Assembly: GCA_900767385.1 (NCBI GenBank)
Contig: CAAFYY010000003.1
Coordinates: 1 to 10,037 of the forward strand
Source of the DNA: Bacteroidales bacterium
GTDB lineage: Bacteria; Bacteroidota; Bacteroidia; Bacteroidales; Paludibacteraceae
Length of the DNA: 10,037 nt
Direction: 5' to 3'
Positions 5,921 to 10,037 of the stretch are shown one piece after another. Under the pieces are notes generated by a model. It saw nothing but the letters and a program-made list of their open reading frames with translations. It was not told the DNA's origin and searched no databases. The translations under genes were made by a program, and so were the position numbers. Position 1 is the stretch's first letter; every line of letters starts with the position of its first letter.

Positions 5921-7126
5921 ATGAACAAGAAACTCAACACTATCGAAGAAGCCATCGAAGATTTCCGCGAAGGCAAATTCCTTATCGTTGTGGACGATGA
6001 GGACCGTGAGAATGAAGGCGACTTCATCATAGCAGCAGAGAAGATAACACCAGAGAAGGTGAATTTCATGTTGAAGAACGGCCGCGGCGTGCTTTGCGCA
6101 CCACTCCCTGAGGAGCGCTGCGAGGAGTTGGAACTGACCCATCAGGTATCCAACAACACCTCTATGCTCGGCACACCGTTCACCGTGACTGTCGACAAGT
6201 TGGAAGGTTGCTCAACCGGCGTATCTACCCACGACCGCGCAGCCACCATCCAAGCCTTGGCTGACCCTGCTTCAACACCAGCCACCTTCGGCCGTCCAGG
6301 TCACATCAACCCTCTCTACGCAAAATCAAAAGGCGTACTCCGTCGCGCTGGCCACACAGAGGCATCTATCGACCTCGCCCGTCTGGCTGGTCTCCGTCCT
6401 GCCGCTGCCCTCATCGAGATTATGAACGAGGACGGCACCATGGCACGCATGCCACAGTTGTTTGAGATTGCAGAGAAATACGACATCAAAATCATCACTA
6501 TCGCCGACCTCATCGCCTACCGTCTCCGCACCGAGAGTCTCGTTGAGCGCGGCGAAGAGGTGGAATTGCCAACCAAATACGGTCACTTCAAACTGATTCC
6601 TTTCCGCCAGAAATCCAACGGCCTCGAGCACATCGCCCTCATCAAAGGCGAATGGAAAGAGGACGAGCCAATCCTTGTTCGCGTTCACTCTTCATGCGCT
6701 ACCGGCGACATCTTCGGTTCACTCCGCTGCGAGTGCGGTGAGCAGTTGCACAAAGCAATGCAAGAGATCGAGAAAGTGGGCAAAGGCGTCATCGTCTACC
6801 TCTCACAGGAGGGCCGCGGCATCGGTCTGATGAACAAGATCAAGGCTTACAAACTCCAAGAAGAAGGTCTCGACACCGTCGACGCCAACGTACACCTTGG
6901 CTTCAAAGCCGACGAACGCGAATACGGCGTAGGCGCCAACATCCTCAGCGCTCTCGGCGTGAAGAAGATGCGTCTCATGACCAACAACCCAGTGAAACGC
7001 GTGGGTCTTGAGAGCTACGGCCTCGAAATCACAGAGAACGTGCCTTTGGAAATCGAGCCTAACGAATACAATCGTACCTATATGAAGACCAAGAAGACTC
7101 GTATGGGACACGATCTTCACATCTAA
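5921..7126 (+). CDS. ribBA: Bifunctional RibBA: DHBP synthase / GTP cyclohydrolase II
   Basis: A 401-residue cytoplasmic fusion enzyme that performs both entry steps of riboflavin synthesis. The N-terminal half (about 1-200) converts ribulose 5-phosphate to 3,4-dihydroxy-2-butanone 4-phosphate. It carries DDEDRENEGD (25-34), RPGHINPL (125-132) and RAGHTEASIDLARLAG. The C-terminal half opens the GTP ring. Its zinc cysteines appear as C259, C270 and C272 (SCATGDIFGSLRCEC), with the same spacing as in E. coli RibA, followed by SQEGRGIGL and DEREYGVGANIL. Both active sites look intact. I start at the ATG at 5921, giving MNKKLNTIEEAI; the open frame reaches back to 5810 inside the permease gene, but that part is not RibB-like. 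It is probably co-transcribed with the permease. No FMN riboswitch is visible. Confidence 0.96.
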   Translation: MNKKLNTIEEAIEDFREGKFLIVVDDEDRENEGDFIIAAEKITPEKVNFMLKNGRGVLCAPLPEERCEELELTHQVSNNTSMLGTPFTVTVDKLEGCSTGVSTHDRAATIQALADPASTPATFGRPGHINPLYAKSKGVLRRAGHTEASIDLARLAGLRPAAALIEIMNEDGTMARMPQLFEIAEKYDIKIITIADLIAYRLRTESLVERGEEVELPTKYGHFKLIPFRQKSNGLEHIALIKGEWKEDEPILVRVHSSCATGDIFGSLRCECGEQLHKAMQEIEKVGKGVIVYLSQEGRGIGLMNKIKAYKLQEEGLDTVDANVHLGFKADEREYGVGANILSALGVKKMRLMTNNPVKRVGLESYGLEITENVPLEIEPNEYNRTYMKTKKTRMGHDLHI

Positions 7127-7133
7127 TAAACAG

Positions 7134-7187
7134 CAAAACAACAAACTTCGTAGAGATAGGCCAAGGCCTTGTCTCTACGTTGTTTTG
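7134..7187 (+). terminator. Long hairpin terminator after ribBA
   Basis: Nested inverted repeats lie 8 bases past the ribBA stop. The outer arms are CAAAACAAC (7134-7142) and GTTGTTTTG (7179-7187); the inner arms are GTAGAGA (7150-7156) and TCTCTAC (7172-7178), with a GGCC-rich tip. The T-rich right outer arm could act as the release tract. It would separate the lptF-ribBA unit from lipA. Confidence 0.7.
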
Positions 7188-7239
7188 TCATACAAACACT
7201 CACTCTGGAGACCACCAGGCTCCATAGCACATCTATCAA

Positions 7240-8100
7240 ATGGGACACATTAGGAAACCTGAATGGCTTAAAATTGATTTTCGCAGCGAAAACCACTACT
7301 CCAATGTAGGCAACACGCTGAAAGAGCACGGCTTGCATACGATTTGCAGCAGCGGACGCTGTCCAAATATGTCGGAATGTTGGAGTCGCGGCACCGCAAC
7401 GTTCATGATTCTCGGAGATATCTGCACACGTGCATGCCGTTTCTGCAACACGAAGTCGGGCAAACCGCTGCCTGTTGTAGAAAGCGAGCCCAGAAGCTTA
7501 GCAGAGTCAATCCAGAAACTGCAACTGAAGCATGCCGTCATCACCTCCGTTGACCGCGACGACCTTCCAGACCTCGGCGCCGACCATTGGCGCAGATGTA
7601 TCGAGGAGGTAAGAGCCCTGAATCCCAACACTACTATTGAGGTTTTGGTTCCTGATTTCCAAGGCCATGAAGAGTTGGTGGACCTCGTAGCCTCAGCTCG
7701 TCCCGACGTCATGGCACACAACATCGAGACCGTGGAACGTCTCACTCCTGAGGTGCGTCGCGTGGCCAAATACGACACCAGTCTGCAGACGCTGGCACGC
7801 ATCCATACCAACGGACTCCCTACCAAAAGCGGTATGATGCTCGGCCTCGGCGAGACAGAAGACGAGATTTTCCGCACGTTGGACGACCTCCTTGAGGTGG
7901 GTTGTGAGATGGTGACCATCGGACAATATCTGCAGCCAACCAGCAAGCACTACGAGGTCAAAGCCTACATCCATCCAGACGATTTCAAACGCTACGAAGA
8001 GGTTGCTCTTCAGAAAGGTTTCAAGACCGTTGTGAGCGGTCCGTTGGTAAGATCTTCCTACCACGCCGACATGTTTATCCACAACAAAAAGCAAGAGTAA
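7240..8100 (+). CDS. lipA: Lipoyl synthase (radical SAM)
   Basis: A 286-residue radical SAM enzyme that inserts two sulfur atoms into the octanoyl chain on lipoyl-carrier domains, producing the cofactor of 2-oxoacid dehydrogenases and glycine cleavage. Both iron-sulfur cluster motifs are intact. The auxiliary cluster is C36-x4-C41-x5-C47 (CSSGRCPNMSEC), whose sulfide is sacrificed. The SAM cluster is C62-x3-C66-x2-C69 (CTRACRFC). The C-terminal RSSYHA motif (from 271) supplies the serine ligand. PDFQGH and MAHNIETV are also typical of the family. Length is usual, somewhat shorter than E. coli (about 321). The ATG at 7240 gives the expected short N-terminus. No clear promoter is seen in the 52 bases after the ribBA terminator, so expression may rely on read-through or an atypical promoter. 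The next gene begins 18 bases downstream. Confidence 0.97.
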   Translation: MGHIRKPEWLKIDFRSENHYSNVGNTLKEHGLHTICSSGRCPNMSECWSRGTATFMILGDICTRACRFCNTKSGKPLPVVESEPRSLAESIQKLQLKHAVITSVDRDDLPDLGADHWRRCIEEVRALNPNTTIEVLVPDFQGHEELVDLVASARPDVMAHNIETVERLTPEVRRVAKYDTSLQTLARIHTNGLPTKSGMMLGLGETEDEIFRTLDDLLEVGCEMVTIGQYLQPTSKHYEVKAYIHPDDFKRYEEVALQKGFKTVVSGPLVRSSYHADMFIHNKKQE

Positions 8101-8118
8101 GACACTCAAGAGTTCACG

Positions 8119-9360
8119 ATGCGCTACGAACGTTTCATCGCCCAACATTTCCATCAAGCAGACCGCAACAAAGGCAAAAGCATGTCGAAACCTGCCGTCA
8201 AGGTAGCCACTTTCGGCATTGCCGTAGGTCTGGCGGTGATGCTGTTGGCGGTGTCTGTCGTCGTAGGCTTCAAACACGAGGTAAGGAATCAAGTCATCGG
8301 TTTCGGCTCACATATTCAGGTGACTGCCAACGAGTTTGAGCAGACCTACGAACATGCGCCCATCCTATTGGAGGAGAGCGATATCGACCGTCTGGAGATG
8401 GCGGAGCACATCACAAAGGTGCAACCCATCGTGACTAAGAGCGGCATCATCAAGACCGACGATAGTTTCCGAGGCATCGTACTGAAAGGTGTTGACGAAC
8501 GCTACGACTGGAATTTTTTCCACCGTAACATGGTCGAGGGCGATACGCTTAGTCCTAACGATACTGCCCAATATGCCGTCATCTCACAATCAACCGCCGA
8601 TCTCCTCCAACTGCATATTGGCGACGACTTCATCACCTATTTTGTAGACAACCACGTAAGAGCCCGAAAATTCATTGTCAAGGGCATCTATCGCACTTCG
8701 TTCTCCGACTACGACGACCTCTACATCTTCACCTCGGCAGAGCCTCTCCGCCAGTTGTTGGGTTGGGAGAATGGCGAGGTGAGCAGCTACGAGATTCTTA
8801 TCGACAACTTCAAACATATTGATACGGCCACCGACCGCGTCTATGCGATTCTCGGCAACCGTTTCGACGAAAGCGGGCCGCTCTACTCTATCCAGAACAT
8901 CTGTCAGCAGACGCCGATTATCTTCGACTGGCTGGCAATGTTGGACACCAACGCCGTCATCATCCTCGTGCTGATGCTTTTGGTGGCTGGCTTCAATATG
9001 ATTTCCGGGTTACTCATCTTGATTCTCGAGCGTACCAACGACATCGGATTGCTCAAAGCGTTGGGTGCGGCCAACTGGCCTCTGCGCAAGGTTTTCCTCT
9101 ATCATGCTGCCTACCTCGTTGGCCGCGGCATGCTGTGGGGAAACATCGCCGGCATCGGACTGATTGCCATTCAACATCTCACCCATATCATTCCGTTGGA
9201 TGCTACAATTTATTATGTAGATTATGTTCCCGTCTCATTCAACATCCTCCATATCCTCATGCTGAATATCGGCACGGCCATAGCCTCCATCGCCATGATG
9301 CTGCTGCCATCGCATATCATCACTAAGATATCACCGGTCAAGGCAATGCGCTTTGAATAA
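8119..9360 (+). CDS. FtsX/LolC-E-like ABC transporter permease
   Basis: A 413-residue inner-membrane permease of the type VII (MacB/LolCDE/FtsX) family. It has one N-terminal membrane segment (about 29-51), a periplasmic MacB-PCD-like domain (about 52-277), and three C-terminal segments (about 280-303, 330-350 and 378-400). The cytoplasmic coupling stretch ERTNDIGLLKALGA (about 304-317) is the family hallmark and would contact the ATPase. The C-terminus KISPVKAMRFE is also typical. Length and layout fit LolC/LolE, which extract outer-membrane lipoproteins. No ATPase gene lies next to it, so the partner must be encoded elsewhere and the substrate is not certain. It starts 18 bases after lipA and is probably in the same transcript. 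Confidence 0.9.
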   Translation: MRYERFIAQHFHQADRNKGKSMSKPAVKVATFGIAVGLAVMLLAVSVVVGFKHEVRNQVIGFGSHIQVTANEFEQTYEHAPILLEESDIDRLEMAEHITKVQPIVTKSGIIKTDDSFRGIVLKGVDERYDWNFFHRNMVEGDTLSPNDTAQYAVISQSTADLLQLHIGDDFITYFVDNHVRARKFIVKGIYRTSFSDYDDLYIFTSAEPLRQLLGWENGEVSSYEILIDNFKHIDTATDRVYAILGNRFDESGPLYSIQNICQQTPIIFDWLAMLDTNAVIILVLMLLVAGFNMISGLLILILERTNDIGLLKALGAANWPLRKVFLYHAAYLVGRGMLWGNIAGIGLIAIQHLTHIIPLDATIYYVDYVPVSFNILHILMLNIGTAIASIAMMLLPSHIITKISPVKAMRFE

Positions 9361-9375
9361 GAGACGGTCGTAACA

Positions 9376-9422
9376 AAAAGAAATAGGGTTGAACTCGTTG
9401 GAGTCTCAACCCTATTTCTTTT
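9376..9422. terminator. Strong bidirectional hairpin terminator
   Basis: A perfect 17-bp stem pairs 9376-9392 with 9406-9422 (AAAAGAAATAGGGTTGA and its complement). Inside it ACTC pairs with GAGT around GTTG, leaving one bulged base. The A-tract on the left and T-tract on the right let it work in both directions, which suits its place between the rightward permease (stop at 9360) and the leftward gene (stop at 9443). Confidence 0.9.
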
Positions 9423-9442
9423 ATTTGGCGACGAATCGGAAC

Positions 9443-10037
9443 TTACTTATCGTAATGATGGTCAACCTTTATACCATGGTTCTCGCCCATACGGACCTGA
9501 AGCCATGAGGTTACGCTGGACGTATCGCACCGACTGAGCGGCTTTGTCCAGTTCACCTTGACCTGCATGACGGTATCCTTGCGACTCTCCTGAAGATTGA
9601 ACACCTCTGCCTTGGCAAACGAGACATCCTTAACCTCTTTCCACAACACACTCATCTCCTTGGAGACTTGACTAATATCGGCTCCGCGGAGATTACGCTC
9701 TTTACGGAGTTCCTCACGCAAAGCCAGGATGATAGAGTCGGACGCCATCAACTGGTTTTCTTTTTTCTCAATCAAATCCTGCAGCAGCTCTGCTTGGGTG
9801 CCGAGGTCCAGATAAGCAGAGCCGCTGTTCTGACGAACGACAAGCTGCGCCTTATCCAAGCCGTAGTTGTGCATCTGTTTCTGCATGGCGGCAATATCCT
9901 CCGAACTCAGTTCACGACCAACGAGCAGCAATGTGATGGTCTGTTTCTTTGATGAGAAATCGCGTTTTGCGCTCAGTATCTGCACATCTTCCATCATTGG
10001 TTCTTTCTCTAAGTTAGCGACGAAATTGATGGCGTTC
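9443..10037 (-). CDS. DUF389 (TIGR00341) family protein, C-terminal part (runs off right edge)
   Basis: The last 197 residues of a leftward gene. The frame is open to the right edge, so the ATG pair near 9997 is internal and not a start. The visible part matches my memory of the soluble C-terminal extension of Bacteroidota DUF389/TIGR00341 membrane proteins. It has a short alpha/beta unit (KKQTITLLLVGRELSSEDI, then YGLDKAQLVVRQ), a probable coiled coil with LIEKKENQLMASDSIILALREELRKER, and a second small domain (SQVSKEMSVLWKEVKDVSF, WTKPLS, SWLQVRMG). The membrane region that defines the family would lie outside the window, so the call rests on this tail alone. Family function is not well established. 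It converges on the permease gene across a shared terminator. Confidence 0.7.
   Translation of the reverse strand, partial: NAINFVANLEKEPMMEDVQILSAKRDFSSKKQTITLLLVGRELSSEDIAAMQKQMHNYGLDKAQLVVRQNSGSAYLDLGTQAELLQDLIEKKENQLMASDSIILALREELRKERNLRGADISQVSKEMSVLWKEVKDVSFAKAEVFNLQESRKDTVMQVKVNWTKPLSRCDTSSVTSWLQVRMGENHGIKVDHHYDK

Noticed and set aside
7206..7224. TGGAG/CTCCA inverted repeat before lipA as a riboswitch or operator
   Set aside because: The arms are only 5 bp around a 9-base loop, with no further structure or known motif; chance is likely.
9135..9997. Start codon for the right-edge gene at 9997
   Set aside because: The frame stays open to the edge of the window, and the residues before the ATG pair continue the same protein, so that methionine is internal.

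Overview
The window looks like chromosomal DNA of a Bacteroidales bacterium, probably Prevotella-like. Three things point there: promoters of the Bacteroidota type (TTTG, about 20 bases, then TAnnTTTG), starts without Shine-Dalgarno sequences, and a predicted surface protein with a type IX secretion (T9SS) C-terminal domain beside lipoproteins. The organism call is an inference from these traits.

The left part (1-4300) is an accessory, surface-protein region, read leftward and visibly richer in A+T. It holds a two-gene operon: a secreted right-handed beta-helix protein with a T9SS sorting domain (3413 to 1875), then, after a 6-base gap, a propeller-like lipoprotein (1868 to 558). A hairpin terminator (535 to 501) ends it. 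Next comes the start of another lipoprotein (205 to 1), which runs off the window. The operon and this lipoprotein are each preceded by a copy of the same roughly 103-base non-coding repeat. Each repeat ends just short of a good Bacteroidota promoter, and the promoter geometry is the same in both. Upstream of the operon lies a 200-base stretch with no gene (3596-3795) and a broken remnant of what looks like a mobile-element protein (4263 to 3796).

The right part (4361-10037) is conserved housekeeping sequence, read mostly rightward. An LptF/LptG-family permease (lipopolysaccharide export) is followed 17 bases later by ribBA (riboflavin synthesis), then a hairpin terminator. Lipoyl synthase lipA and a LolC/E- or FtsX-like ABC permease come next, 18 bases apart. 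A strong bidirectional hairpin terminator separates that permease from a convergent gene whose C-terminal part looks like the Bacteroidota DUF389 (TIGR00341) family and which continues beyond the right edge.

The most interesting signal is the duplicated upstream module: the repeat, with a perfectly kept 9-bp hairpin, set at a fixed distance from matching promoters of unrelated surface-protein genes. It suggests a shared control element or a mobile promoter-bearing repeat. I saw no tRNA, rRNA, CRISPR array or intact insertion sequence.
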